64,000 nt of DNA, from NCBI RefSeq assembly GCF_030866825.1, contig NZ_CP133020.1, positions 2,852,001 to 2,916,000 of the forward strand, written 5' to 3'. The stretch's first letter is position 1. Every line of letters begins with the position of its first letter. The translations under genes and the position numbers were made by a program. The stretch comes from Rathayibacter sp. SW19 (GTDB taxonomy: Bacteria > Actinomycetota > Actinomycetes > Actinomycetales > Microbacteriaceae). Below are positions 43,518-52,262 of this stretch, one piece after another. The notes beneath the pieces are model-generated. The model worked only from the letters and a program-made list of their open reading frames with translations. It did not search any database and was not told the DNA's origin.

Positions 43518-44720
43518 GTGATTCTTTCGACGAAGCGTGTACAAGTGCGGGCAGTTTGCGTGTTCGGTTTGGCGGTGGCGATTGGTTTCGCGTTCGTGCC
43601 GGGCAGTGCCCGGCCGGCGCTGGCTGCCGAGGCGGCGGTCGGACTTGGCACGGCGGAGAGTTTTGCTGTGCTGGGCGGCACGACCGTGACGAACACGGGA
43701 GTAAGTGATCTCAGCGGTGATCTTGGGGTCAGCCCGGGTTCGGCGGTCACCGGGTTTCCTCCCGGCATTGTGGAGAACGGCGTCATTCACACCACGGACG
43801 GTGTCGCCGACACCGCCCAGCAGGATGTCACGACGGCGTATAACGATGCCGCAGGCCGCTCGGCCACTGCGCTGGCCAGTGTGGATCTTGCAGGCCAGAC
43901 TTTGGGCCCGGGCGTGTACTCCGCCCCCACACTGAGCCTGTCCGGGACGCTGACACTGGACGGGGATGCCAGTTCGGTCTTTATCTTCCAGGCCGGTTCA
44001 ACATTGATCACCGGCACGAGCAGCCATGTCATGCTCACCGGTGGGGCCAGCCAGTGCAACGTCTTCTGGCAGGTCGGCAGCTCCGCCACCCTGGGGACCG
44101 GTTCGGTGTTTGTCGGGACCGTCCTGGCGCTGACCTCGATAACTGCTAACACCACCGCGGATGTGCAAGGTCGACTGCTGGCCCGAAACGGTGCAGTAAC
44201 ACTGGATACCAACACGGTCACGCGACCGGCCAACTGCACGACCGGCAGCGGCGGAGGCACCACCACGGCGGGCACGACCACGGCCGGCACGACCACGGCC
44301 GGCACGACCACGGCCGGCACGACCACGGCCGGCACGACCACGGCCGGCACGACCACGGCCGGCACGACCACGGCCGGCACGACCACGGCCGGCACGACCA
44401 CGGCCGGCACGACCACGGCCGGCACGACCACGGCCGGCACAACCACGGCCGGCACAACCACGGCCGGCACGACCACGGCCGGCACAACCACGGCCGGCAC
44501 AACCACCGGGACTACGGTCGGGACTACGGTGGGTACCACTTCGGCGGGGACGACCACTGCCGGGTCCAGTTCAGCGGTGACGATGACAGCGGGTGCGATG
44601 ACGGCGAGTGGGTTGGCTGATACGGGGCTTGATAACGTGTGGCTGGTTCCGGCGGTATTGCTCTTTCTGGGTTTGGGCGGCGGATTGTTCCTCGTGGGTC
44701 GTGCTCGTAAGGTGCGTTAG
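43518..44720 (+). CDS. Ice-binding-domain (DUF3494) surface protein with GTTTA repeat stalk and LADTG sorting signal
   Basis: 400 aa. A signal peptide (VRAVCVFGLAVAIGFAFVPG, cleavage after ALA) is followed by a DUF3494 domain of about 200 aa: GLGTAESFAVLGGTTVTNTG, SDLSGDLGVSPGSAVTGFPP, DLAGQTLGPGVYSAPTLSLS, TLTLDGDASSVFIFQAGSTL and VFWQVGSSATLGTGS. This is the beta-solenoid fold of type-1 ice-binding proteins. A stalk of 16 identical GTTTA units then leads to LADTG, a hydrophobic helix (VWLVPAVLLFLGLGGGLFLV) and a basic tail, a cell-wall sorting signal of the LAxTG class used by sortase E. Not every DUF3494 protein binds ice; adhesion is an alternative. Confidence 0.85.
   Translation: MILSTKRVQVRAVCVFGLAVAIGFAFVPGSARPALAAEAAVGLGTAESFAVLGGTTVTNTGVSDLSGDLGVSPGSAVTGFPPGIVENGVIHTTDGVADTAQQDVTTAYNDAAGRSATALASVDLAGQTLGPGVYSAPTLSLSGTLTLDGDASSVFIFQAGSTLITGTSSHVMLTGGASQCNVFWQVGSSATLGTGSVFVGTVLALTSITANTTADVQGRLLARNGAVTLDTNTVTRPANCTTGSGGGTTTAGTTTAGTTTAGTTTAGTTTAGTTTAGTTTAGTTTAGTTTAGTTTAGTTTAGTTTAGTTTAGTTTAGTTTAGTTTAGTTTGTTVGTTVGTTSAGTTTAGSSSAVTMTAGAMTASGLADTGLDNVWLVPAVLLFLGLGGGLFLVGRARKVR
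44256..44495 (+). repeat. 16 tandem copies of a 15-bp unit encoding GTTTA
   Basis: The unit GGCACGACCACGGCC repeats 16 times in frame (240 bp) with only silent changes (ACG/ACA/ACC, GCC/GCG). The near identity at DNA level implies recent expansion and makes copy-number change by slippage likely. Diverged units (GTTTG, GTTVG, GTTSA) follow to about 44565. Confidence 0.95.
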
Positions 44721-44870
44721 GCGGCGGGTGCCGGGCGCACCTGGTGTGTGTGCGGTTGCGGGCATTCTGACCCCGTCGCTGGAGGAGCGGTTGATGCTCC
44801 CCAGCGGATAATGTGCGGGGTTGTCGGGGTCGACGCCGGTATCCGGTGAGTCGGTGCAGAGGAGGCGGGT

Positions 44871-45650
44871 TTGGTAAACACCTCTGGACGGCCCGGCTCG
44901 CAGCGCCATCCTCGTGCGTCGCGGGTGATGGTGGTGGTTGTTGCTTTGGTCCTGGGTTGGCATTTCTTCTTCACGTATACCTGGGGTACTTCTTCTATCG
45001 CGCTGCGGGCTCTGATCGGGACGAGCCTGCTGAATGGGTATATGATGCCGATGTTCACGCAGGGGTGGGCTGTGTTCGCACCGAACCCGGGTTCAACGAA
45101 TGTGAGCCTGCAGGTGCGGGCGATGCTTCCTGCGGCACAGGGGGCCAGTGCGTCGTGGGCCGGTGCGCAGCCGACCGGATGGTTCAATATCACCGGTAGT
45201 GACACGGCACAGTTCGTGCGTGATCACCCGGCGCCGAGCCGCATGTATTTGAACAATTACATTCTCGGCGACCGGTTCCATGGGGCTTTTCTGGCGATGA
45301 ATGCGGGTGTGCGGGAGGTTGTTGGTAATGATTATTTCGGGGCGCACTGGTTGGACAGGCTGAAGACTGATTTGACCCGTCACCCGAACCCGGCCGCCGA
45401 CAGTTACATCCAATACGAGCAGACGGTCACCGGGCTGGCCACGGCCATCGCCCGGCAACGGTGGGGTAACACCATCACCGCAGTGCAGGTGCGGACGGTT
45501 TCAACCCCGCCGGTGCCCTTTGATGAACGGTTTGAGAAGGTCAAGGAGGTTCCGTCGTATTTCGTTGAGGGCTGGCGTCAACCATTGGATGTGCCGGGCC
45601 TTGACAGTGCGGTCATTCATGATTTTTACGCGAAGCGTGGTGGCTCGTGA
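44871..45650 (+). CDS. DUF5819-like membrane-anchored protein, partner of HTTM protein
   Basis: 259 aa. One N-terminal span (VMVVVVALVLGWHFFFTYTW), then FTQGWAVFAPNPGSTNVSLQ, the WxxFAPxP motif of this family, and an extracytoplasmic domain (WFNITGSDTAQFVRDHP, NDYFGAHWLDRLK, SYFVEGWRQPLDV). The stop overlaps the ATG of the HTTM gene (ATGA at 45647-45650); the two families are commonly found as a pair. Function unknown. Confidence 0.75.
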   Translation: MVNTSGRPGSQRHPRASRVMVVVVALVLGWHFFFTYTWGTSSIALRALIGTSLLNGYMMPMFTQGWAVFAPNPGSTNVSLQVRAMLPAAQGASASWAGAQPTGWFNITGSDTAQFVRDHPAPSRMYLNNYILGDRFHGAFLAMNAGVREVVGNDYFGAHWLDRLKTDLTRHPNPAADSYIQYEQTVTGLATAIARQRWGNTITAVQVRTVSTPPVPFDERFEKVKEVPSYFVEGWRQPLDVPGLDSAVIHDFYAKRGGS

Positions 45651-46693
45651 TGGCCGCGGCGGATCGGATCTCCGGCGTCGCAGCGCGCACATACCGTGCC
45701 GGGGAGGCGTGGCTGATTGACGCGAAGCGGGCCACGTATGGTGTGGCTGTGGCCCGGATCGGCTACGGCGTGGTCGTGGTGGGATTCGTGGTTGCGAATT
45801 TTCCTGTGCGCGATTTCATTTGGGGTCCGGGATCCGGCTGGGTCAAACCGATCCAGTATCAGACCGCCTGGTCCTTCCCGTTCGACTTCTACAGTTCGGC
45901 GGATCCTGAGTGGTTGTTCACAATCAAGTTCCTGCTGTTAGGTGTTGCCGGCCTGGCCTTGTTGCTGGGCTGGCATTCCCGGATCTCCGCAATCGTGACC
46001 CTCTACCTGTACATCAGTCTTGTCTCCACGAACCCGGTCGCCTACGACCAGACCGATAATGCGTTTCGTATCCTGCTGTTCTATTTCTGCTTCACCGATA
46101 TGTCAGCACGCTGGTCGTTGGATGCCCGGCGCCGGGCTCGCAGAGCTGCCGTGTCTCCTTCAGCGCGGAGGCTGCCGGTATGGTTTCCGACGATCCTGCA
46201 CAACGGTGCGCTTGTCGCGGTGGCCCTTCAACTGTTCATCATCTACGGGGTTGCCGGCATGGCGAAGGTCGCCGGATCCCAATGGGCAGACGGCACGGCC
46301 GTCTATTACCCGTTGCAACTGGATTCGTTGGATCCCTGGCCGGGGCTTGCCCAACTTGTGACAGTCAACCCGCTGGTCGTGAACATTGCCACCTATGTGT
46401 CGGTTTACGTGGAGGTGTTCTTCGCGTTCTTGCTGCTGACGCGTTGGACGCGGATCCTCGCGTTGTCCGGGATCCTCAGCATGCACGTGGGGATCGCCGT
46501 GCTGATGGGGCTGCCCTTCTTTTCACTGTCGATGATGGCCGCCGACGCGATCTTCATCCGCGACCGCACCTACGCGACCGCGCAGCGATACGTGCACGAA
46601 CGAATACGCCCCCGGTTCACACCCCGACATCGAACCCCGCAGCCAAAACCCAGCAACCGGCCGAGCGGGAGTACGACGGGCATCGCGAGATAG
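45647..46693 (+). CDS. HTTM-domain integral membrane protein
   Basis: 348 aa with about nine spans. Horizontally-transferred-transmembrane (HTTM) domain, distantly related to vitamin-K gamma-carboxylase: VARIGYGVVVVGFVVANF, STNPVAYDQTDNAFRILLFY and GVAGMAKVAGSQWADGTAV. Coupled to the DUF5819 gene. The last about 16 residues come from sequence antisense to a GH36 remnant, so the natural C-terminus may have been replaced at the rearrangement near 46640. Confidence 0.78.
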   Translation: MMAAADRISGVAARTYRAGEAWLIDAKRATYGVAVARIGYGVVVVGFVVANFPVRDFIWGPGSGWVKPIQYQTAWSFPFDFYSSADPEWLFTIKFLLLGVAGLALLLGWHSRISAIVTLYLYISLVSTNPVAYDQTDNAFRILLFYFCFTDMSARWSLDARRRARRAAVSPSARRLPVWFPTILHNGALVAVALQLFIIYGVAGMAKVAGSQWADGTAVYYPLQLDSLDPWPGLAQLVTVNPLVVNIATYVSVYVEVFFAFLLLTRWTRILALSGILSMHVGIAVLMGLPFFSLSMMAADAIFIRDRTYATAQRYVHERIRPRFTPRHRTPQPKPSNRPSGSTTGIAR

Positions 46694-46830
46694 GCCAGCG
46701 AGAACAGTGCGTGCGAACGATCCTGTGACACGACGCCGCTGATCCACAGTGCCGGGTCGCTTTCGTCCATCCGCACGAGATCGCCCGAGTGCAACAGCGG
46801 ACGCTGTGTCTTGCAGGGCGCAATGCACTC
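46645..46830 (-). pseudogene. Remnant of a GH36 alpha-galactosidase (C-terminal segment)
   Basis: A minus-strand frame reads RPLLHSGDLVRMDESDPALW, ISGVVSQDRSHALFSLAYLA and MPVVLPLGRL. The LLHSGxxVRxDxxDPALW block and the RSxALFSLAYLA strand are typical of the C-terminal beta domain of GH36 enzymes. Only about 60 codons remain. It overlaps the 3' end of the HTTM gene and lies beside the glycan locus. Confidence 0.6.
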
Positions 46831-46880
46831 ACCGAGCTCGGCGAATTCCGCGTCGGTGGCCTGAATGTGGGGACCTGGGC

Positions 46881-47000
46881 AGCGATTACGTGTTCGTCAA
46901 TTTGTGGGCTGGACCGGTCGGGAATGCGTTGTCCTACCGGGCTGTCTACGATTTTGGGTGGGCCGGATTTGGTTTGGGCCCGTCGGCGGCGTCAGGCTGA
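46881..47000 (+). mobile_element. Fragment of a tyrosine recombinase
   Basis: The frame reads SDYVFVNLWAGPVGNALSYR and AVYDFGWAG. SDYVFVNLWxxPxGxxLSYxAVYD is a familiar segment of transposon-type tyrosine recombinases just before the catalytic HxLRHT block, which is missing. A short remnant, possibly involved in truncating the GH36 gene. Confidence 0.45.
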
Positions 47001-47020
47001 CGATGTTCGGATGAAACGAG

Positions 47021-47058
47021 CGGCCCGGCGGGTGATCGTGACGGATCACGCCGGGCCG
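47021..47058 (-). terminator. Terminator hairpin of the sulfated-glycan operon
   Basis: CGGCCCGGCG and GGTGATC pair with GGATCAC and GCCGGGCCG around the loop GTGAC (one bulge). The hairpin overlaps the stop of the sulfatase gene, the last gene of the operon. Confidence 0.7.
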
Positions 47059-48506
47059 TTCTGACACGGGCCGCGCCCCAAACGTTCCGGGCGTGGTTGT
47101 GACGGATGCGGCACATCGTGCAGTTCGGCTTGCAGTTGCCAGAGGGTGACTTTCAGTTCTTCCCGGATGTTTCGATAGCGTTGGTCGAGGTAGACGTTGT
47201 TCAACTCGTCCGGATCTCCCTGCAGATCATAGAGTTCCCATTCGGGCGGGTAGGTGAGCGCCGATGAACCGGGCAGGCCCATTCCGTCGTTGTAGAAATA
47301 GATGAGCTTGTACCGGTCGGTGCGGACGCCGTAATGCGCGAGAGCGTGATGATTGATGTCATCATTCTCGAAGTAGCGGTAGTACATGGCGTCCCGGGTT
47401 GGGGCATCGGGCCGGTCGGTCAGTTGTGGCCAGAAGCTGACTCCTTGCATCCGCGGGTGGGCGTCGAGACCGGCGCATTCGAGGATGGTCTGCGCGAAAT
47501 CGACATTGGTGACGATCTGGGTCAGTGGCTCCCTGACGGCCGGGATCCGGGCCGGGTAGCTCATCAACAGCGGCATCCGCAGCGCCTCGTCGTACATGAA
47601 CCGCTTGTCGAACCATCCGTGGTCGCCGAGGAAGAAGCCCTGGTCCGAGGTGTACATCATGAGCGTGTCGTCGAATACCTGATGTTCGCGCAGCCAGTCG
47701 ATCACGCGTCCCACATTGTCGTCGATCGATGCGATACAGGCGAGGTAGTCCTCCATGTAGCGCTGATACTTCCACAGTGCTGTCTGTTCGTAGGTCAGCT
47801 CTGCCGGCGGGTATTCCTTGAGGTCGGTCATCGTGAGATCGTCCGCGACCCGCATGGCCGCACGATGAGCCGCCGAGGTACGGGTTGCATAGTCGTCATC
47901 GAATGTGGCCGGCACCGGGATCGGCTCGGAGTACATGCCCTTGTGTTTGTCATCGGGCAGCCACGGGCGGTGCGGTGCCTTGTGATGCACGAGCAGGCAC
48001 CAGGGCTCATCGTCGTGAAGTGACTCGAGCCAGTTCAGCGAGAGGTCGGTGATGATGTCCGTGGCGTACCCGTCCACGATCTCAACGCCGTTTTCGGTCA
48101 GGATCTGCGGGTTGAAATACTCGCCCTGATCGCGCAGGACCGCCCAGTAGTCGAAGTTCTGCGGGTCGTGTCCGGCTCCTTCCCCCATATGCCATTTGCC
48201 GACGATCGCCGTGTGGTATCCCGCATCCTTCAGTTGCGAGATGAACGTCGGCTGGCTCGCATCGATCGGAGTCTCAAGTGTCGTCACACCGTTGATGTGA
48301 CTGTAGGTACCGGTCAGGATCGACGCCCGCGACGGAGTGCAGATGGCGTTGGTGCAGAAGCAGTTGTCGATCCGCCGCCCGTGTGCGGCGATTTCGTCGA
48401 TGCGCGGCGTCGTGTTCACCACGGAGCCGTAGGCCCCGATCGCGTGCGAGGCGTGGTCATCGGTGAGGATCAGAACGATATTCGGCCGACGTTGTGTGTT
48501 GCTCAT
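47046..48506 (-). CDS. Type I sulfatase (arylsulfatase/glycan sulfatase family)
   Basis: 486 aa. N-terminal NIVLILTDDHASHAIGAYG holds the metal-binding Asp pair. The formylglycine motif is CTPSRASILTG (C-x-P-S-R). KWHMGEG, HHKAPHRPW and TSDQGFFLGDHGWFDKR carry further active-site Lys, His and Asp residues. No signal peptide, so it acts in the cytosol on imported sulfated sugars. Its start overlaps the GH20 stop (TGATG). Activation needs a formylglycine-generating enzyme or anSME elsewhere in the genome. Confidence 0.9.
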   Translation of the reverse strand: MSNTQRRPNIVLILTDDHASHAIGAYGSVVNTTPRIDEIAAHGRRIDNCFCTNAICTPSRASILTGTYSHINGVTTLETPIDASQPTFISQLKDAGYHTAIVGKWHMGEGAGHDPQNFDYWAVLRDQGEYFNPQILTENGVEIVDGYATDIITDLSLNWLESLHDDEPWCLLVHHKAPHRPWLPDDKHKGMYSEPIPVPATFDDDYATRTSAAHRAAMRVADDLTMTDLKEYPPAELTYEQTALWKYQRYMEDYLACIASIDDNVGRVIDWLREHQVFDDTLMMYTSDQGFFLGDHGWFDKRFMYDEALRMPLLMSYPARIPAVREPLTQIVTNVDFAQTILECAGLDAHPRMQGVSFWPQLTDRPDAPTRDAMYYRYFENDDINHHALAHYGVRTDRYKLIYFYNDGMGLPGSSALTYPPEWELYDLQGDPDELNNVYLDQRYRNIREELKVTLWQLQAELHDVPHPSQPRPERLGRGPCQNGPA

Positions 48507-50353
48507 CAGTCCTTCTTGTCAGTCTTGTCGGTGATTCCGGAGGCGATGCGTTGGAGCCGGGCGCGCAACGGCTCCAACTCGGCCAGGCTGGCGACCAGTC
48601 CGCCGTAGCGGGATGTTGCAGTCCAACGCTGCGCATGTTGGGCAAGGATCTGCTCCAGCCGATCCAACCCCGCTCGCGCCTCTATCGGGGTCGGATTGGT
48701 CTCCGCGCCCAGACCCGCCGCGATCAGGTCGACGGCGAGGAGCGCGGTAACGATCACGAATTGCAGGTCGGCGACCTCGATATCCCCACTGGCACAGGCG
48801 GGTTGGGCCAGACCCAGCCGCATCGTCGACTCGATCAGCAGCTCCCTCACACGGCGCACCGCGGCCGGTGGCGGGGTGTGCTTTGCGGGCAGTCGTCCGC
48901 CGCTCTGCAACAGGACCCACAGCGGAGACGTGTTGAGTACCGGGGTCTCAAGCAGTTCGGGGATCCGACCGACATCGCAGAGCACTCGGGCGAGCACACC
49001 ACTGGCGTCATCGAACACACGCCGGCTCAACACCCCGGGCAGGTCGATCGACCGGTTCGTCGCCAGCGCCCAGCTGAACGCGCCGCCTGCGATGATCGGC
49101 GGCACGGAGACTATCGGCGGGTCCCAGTGGCCCTGATTTCCCCAGGAGGTGACGAGGTAACCGTCGCCACCGTTCTCAAGGCCGACCTCGGCGGCGTCGA
49201 CCAGGTTGAGCATCGCTTCGTCGAGCCTGCCGGTGACGGATCTCCACGCGTTTGTGCCCGGGGCCACCCAGAAGGGGATGCCCGCGTCGATGAACGCCCG
49301 TCCGCGGTCCCGGAATCCCTCGGTGAGGTCTCTGATCACGATGCCGTGCGCAGCGTGCCCGGCCTCTTCCTGCCGGTCGTCCTGCGCGACCAGGTTCTGC
49401 ATCATGGTAGGAGAGTTGTACATCCAAACGATCGGGATGGATCCGGCCGGCATCGAATCCAGTGCTTCGGGGTGATGCCCGGCGACGTCGGCCCAATACT
49501 CGACCTGGTAGCCGCGCTTTATCCACGGCGCCATCACGGCGCCGACGTAGTCGGTGTACACCCTCCCGAGCCCGTCCGTCTCGGCACGCTCGCGGCTGGC
49601 ACCCTGGCCCAGCTCCCACGGTTCGTCGCAGCCGATGTTGATGCGGCGGTGACGGAACAGCGGCACGAGTTCTTCGAGCAGACCCGAGACGAATGCCACG
49701 TTCTCGGGCGTCGGAGCCAGCGTGGTCGGCGGCAGCACCTCACTGACCAGGTTCACGCCCTCCGCGCTCTCCGCCCGATCCAGGTAACGCGGGTGCGCTA
49801 GCCAGCGTTCCATGTGGCCGAGACAATTCTGGTTGGCCACCCGGGCGATCCCCGAGGCTTCGCACAGCGCATCAAGCCACCGTACGTCGTCGGGGGTGAT
49901 CGGCGAGGACGACTCCCACACCTCGGCGTGACCGGCATACGCGAAGGTGTGCTCGGTGTAGAGCTCCAGTTGGTTGTATCGCGCGGTCGAGAGCACCCCC
50001 ACCAAACGTCGCAGCGAGGACCGGGTCGGAACACGGCCGCGGCTGATGTCCAGCATGTAACCGCGTGTCGCGAAGTCCGGCCAGTCATCGATCCGGAGAG
50101 CCGAACGGTCGAGGGCGCCGGTCTCGCGCAACTGCCGAACCGTGTCAAGCCCGTAGCCGAGCCCCGCCCCGTCTGCATGACACAATTCGATGGAGCCGTT
50201 GACGGCTGTGATGCGATAACCCTGCCGGTTCAGGCTTGAATCGTGCACGACCGACACCGGTGCGGCGAAACCGGCCGGCGCTTCTGCTGCCGATGCGGTG
50301 GTCGACTGCGGCGCCGGGAAGAGGTCGAGCTCATCAGGGTTCCACTCGCTCAT
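48506..50353 (-). CDS. GH20-type beta-N-acetylhexosaminidase
   Basis: 615 aa. A short N-terminal beta domain is followed by a TIM barrel with DDWPDFATRGYMLDISRGRV and ARYNQLELYTEHTFAYAGH, and the catalytic pair in RINIGCDEPWELGQG (the GH20 Asp-Glu, with Glu as acid/base). No signal peptide: a cytosolic exo-hexosaminidase for imported oligosaccharides. The start overlaps the permease stop (ATGA). Together with the sulfatase it implies a sulfated GlcNAc or GalNAc substrate. Confidence 0.85.
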   Translation of the reverse strand: MSEWNPDELDLFPAPQSTTASAAEAPAGFAAPVSVVHDSSLNRQGYRITAVNGSIELCHADGAGLGYGLDTVRQLRETGALDRSALRIDDWPDFATRGYMLDISRGRVPTRSSLRRLVGVLSTARYNQLELYTEHTFAYAGHAEVWESSSPITPDDVRWLDALCEASGIARVANQNCLGHMERWLAHPRYLDRAESAEGVNLVSEVLPPTTLAPTPENVAFVSGLLEELVPLFRHRRINIGCDEPWELGQGASRERAETDGLGRVYTDYVGAVMAPWIKRGYQVEYWADVAGHHPEALDSMPAGSIPIVWMYNSPTMMQNLVAQDDRQEEAGHAAHGIVIRDLTEGFRDRGRAFIDAGIPFWVAPGTNAWRSVTGRLDEAMLNLVDAAEVGLENGGDGYLVTSWGNQGHWDPPIVSVPPIIAGGAFSWALATNRSIDLPGVLSRRVFDDASGVLARVLCDVGRIPELLETPVLNTSPLWVLLQSGGRLPAKHTPPPAAVRRVRELLIESTMRLGLAQPACASGDIEVADLQFVIVTALLAVDLIAAGLGAETNPTPIEARAGLDRLEQILAQHAQRWTATSRYGGLVASLAELEPLRARLQRIASGITDKTDKKD

Positions 50354-51207
50354 CCCTTCACCGCGCCGGCGATCATGCCTTTCGACATCTGGTTCTGCAC
50401 GATCAAGAAGATGATGATGACGGGGATGGCGATCGCGGTCGAACCGGCCATCACGCCACCCCAGTTGGTGCCTCGATTGGCGCTCTGGAAGGTCTCAAGC
50501 CACAGCGGCAGCGTCGTCTTGTTGCTGTTGGTGAGCATAACCAGCGCGAGAGTGAACTCGTTCCACGAGACCAGGAAGCCGAAGACACCCGTGGCCACGA
50601 GGCCGGGGCCGAGCAGAGGAAGTGTGACTCGGAAGAAGGCGCCGACGCGGGTGCATCCGGACACCATCGCGGATTCCTCGAGTTCGACGGGCACCCCGTC
50701 GACGTAGCCCTTCAGCATCCAGGTGATGAAGGGCAGCACGGTTCCCGCGTAGAGGAGGGCGAGGCCGACGGCAGAGTTCAACAGGTTCCAGGCGTCGAGC
50801 ATCTTATACTGCGAGATGAAGATCGCTTCGGTCGGGACCATCTGGATCACCAGCACGGTGACGATCACCCAGCGGCGCCCGCGAAAGCGGAACCGGCTCA
50901 GCGTCACGGCAGCCAGGCACGCAGAGACGAGCGCAAGGGCGACCGCGGCGATGGTGACGGTCAGGCTCATCCGCAGCGACGACCAAAAGTGCGGGTCGGT
51001 GAATACGCCTCGAAACGCGTTGAAGTCAGGTTGGGAGGGGAAGAACGTCGGAGTGTCGTTGAGCAGCTGACTGTCTGGCAGCATCGAACTGTTCACCATC
51101 CAGTACACCGGGAACACCCAGAGGAGACCGATGGCCACGGCTGCAGCACTCCAGAGCCAACGGCCACGAGTGACGGCAGGTCGCCGACGGTTGCGAATCA
51201 GACTCAT
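50350..51207 (-). CDS. Sugar ABC transporter permease, MalG type
   Basis: 285 aa with six spans. N-terminal span WLWSAAAVAIGLLWVFPVYW, long loop with PTFFPSQPDFNAFRGVF, and the coupling EAA-type loop VELEESAMVSGCTRVGAFFR. It overlaps both neighbours by 4 nt. With the MalF-type permease it forms the membrane channel of a CUT1 importer. Confidence 0.9.
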   Translation of the reverse strand: MSLIRNRRRPAVTRGRWLWSAAAVAIGLLWVFPVYWMVNSSMLPDSQLLNDTPTFFPSQPDFNAFRGVFTDPHFWSSLRMSLTVTIAAVALALVSACLAAVTLSRFRFRGRRWVIVTVLVIQMVPTEAIFISQYKMLDAWNLLNSAVGLALLYAGTVLPFITWMLKGYVDGVPVELEESAMVSGCTRVGAFFRVTLPLLGPGLVATGVFGFLVSWNEFTLALVMLTNSNKTTLPLWLETFQSANRGTNWGGVMAGSTAIAIPVIIIFLIVQNQMSKGMIAGAVKG

Positions 51208-52190
51208 GCGAGGTCCCCCTGCTTCAGTAGTGTGCGCATGTACTGCCAGGTCATCAGCAATGCGATACCGAGCATGATCAACGCGAGTGCAGAAGCCTCG
51301 CCGTAGTTGCCCTGTCCGATTCCAACGCGGTAGACGAAGGTGCCGAGCACGTCGGTCGACTGGGAGTTGCCGCCGGACTGCTGCAGGACATATACCTGTG
51401 TGAACACGCGGAAGTCCCAGATGACCTGCAGGATTCCGATCAAGAACAGCATCGGCTTGATGATCGGCAGCACGATATAGCGCAGCCGGTTCCAGAATCC
51501 GGCACCGTCGATGGATGCGGCTTCCAAGGTCTCTTCACCGACCTGGGTCAACGCCGCATACGTCGTGATGGTGACCAGCGGCATGCTGCCCCAGAGAACG
51601 ATCACTCCGACGATCGCCAGGAACACGAATGGATTGGTCGCAAGCCAAGGGTATCCCTTGAACTGGGTGAAGCCCATGTGCACCAGAAGATAGTTGAGCA
51701 CGCCGAGCCGGGCGTCGAGAATCCACTGCCAGACGGTGAGGCTGGCGATCGCGGGCATCGCCCAAACCAGCATCAGGCACACGCTCAAAAAGATACGGGC
51801 GGCTGGTGCGGCGCGTTGCATCAGCACGGCCATGCCGATGCCGATGGCCATGGTCAGCGCCGCCACGATCAGACAGAATGCGATCGAGCGTGCTAAGACA
51901 GCCCAGAACTCGGTGTCGCTGAGGACTGTGGCGTAGTTGTTGAATCCCACGAACGTCGCGGGTTGTCCGAACTGTTGGGCGAGTCCGTACTTCTGGAAGG
52001 ACATCACCACCTGCCGGTACAGCGGATACGCCAGGGTGATGCCGATCACCACCGCGGGCAACGCGAGCAGGGCCAGTGGCGCAAGCAGCTTCACGCGGCG
52101 CCCCTTGCGCCAGGGCCGCCCCGTGCGTCCAGACCGCCCGGTCGGGGCGGCACGTTGATCCCGTCGCCCCTGGTCGAGTATGACTGTCAT
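51204..52190 (-). CDS. Sugar ABC transporter permease, MalF type
   Basis: 328 aa. Basic RKGRRVKLL N-terminus, six spans, EAA loop EETLEAASIDGAGFWNRLRY. GAGGA lies 5 nt before ATG 52190. Overlaps the MalG-type gene by ATGA. No ATP-binding gene is in the operon; actinobacteria commonly use a shared MsiK-type ATPase encoded elsewhere. Confidence 0.9.
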   Translation of the reverse strand: MTVILDQGRRDQRAAPTGRSGRTGRPWRKGRRVKLLAPLALLALPAVVIGITLAYPLYRQVVMSFQKYGLAQQFGQPATFVGFNNYATVLSDTEFWAVLARSIAFCLIVAALTMAIGIGMAVLMQRAAPAARIFLSVCLMLVWAMPAIASLTVWQWILDARLGVLNYLLVHMGFTQFKGYPWLATNPFVFLAIVGVIVLWGSMPLVTITTYAALTQVGEETLEAASIDGAGFWNRLRYIVLPIIKPMLFLIGILQVIWDFRVFTQVYVLQQSGGNSQSTDVLGTFVYRVGIGQGNYGEASALALIMLGIALLMTWQYMRTLLKQGDLA

Positions 52191-52262
52191 GAGAATCCTC
52201 GTTCTGATCTGACAGGGCCGTCGGCGTTCGAGCCGACGACCCGGTCGCGCGAGTTACTCGCG

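Noticed and set aside
44256..44495. Regular repeats as a possible CRISPR array
   Set aside because: The 15-bp units are contiguous, have no spacers and are in frame within a surface protein.
43787..44557. Long minus-strand frame rich in PAVVV repeats opposite the ice-binding gene
   Set aside because: It is the antisense of the 15-bp repeat; a repeat whose unit is a multiple of three keeps other frames open without meaning.
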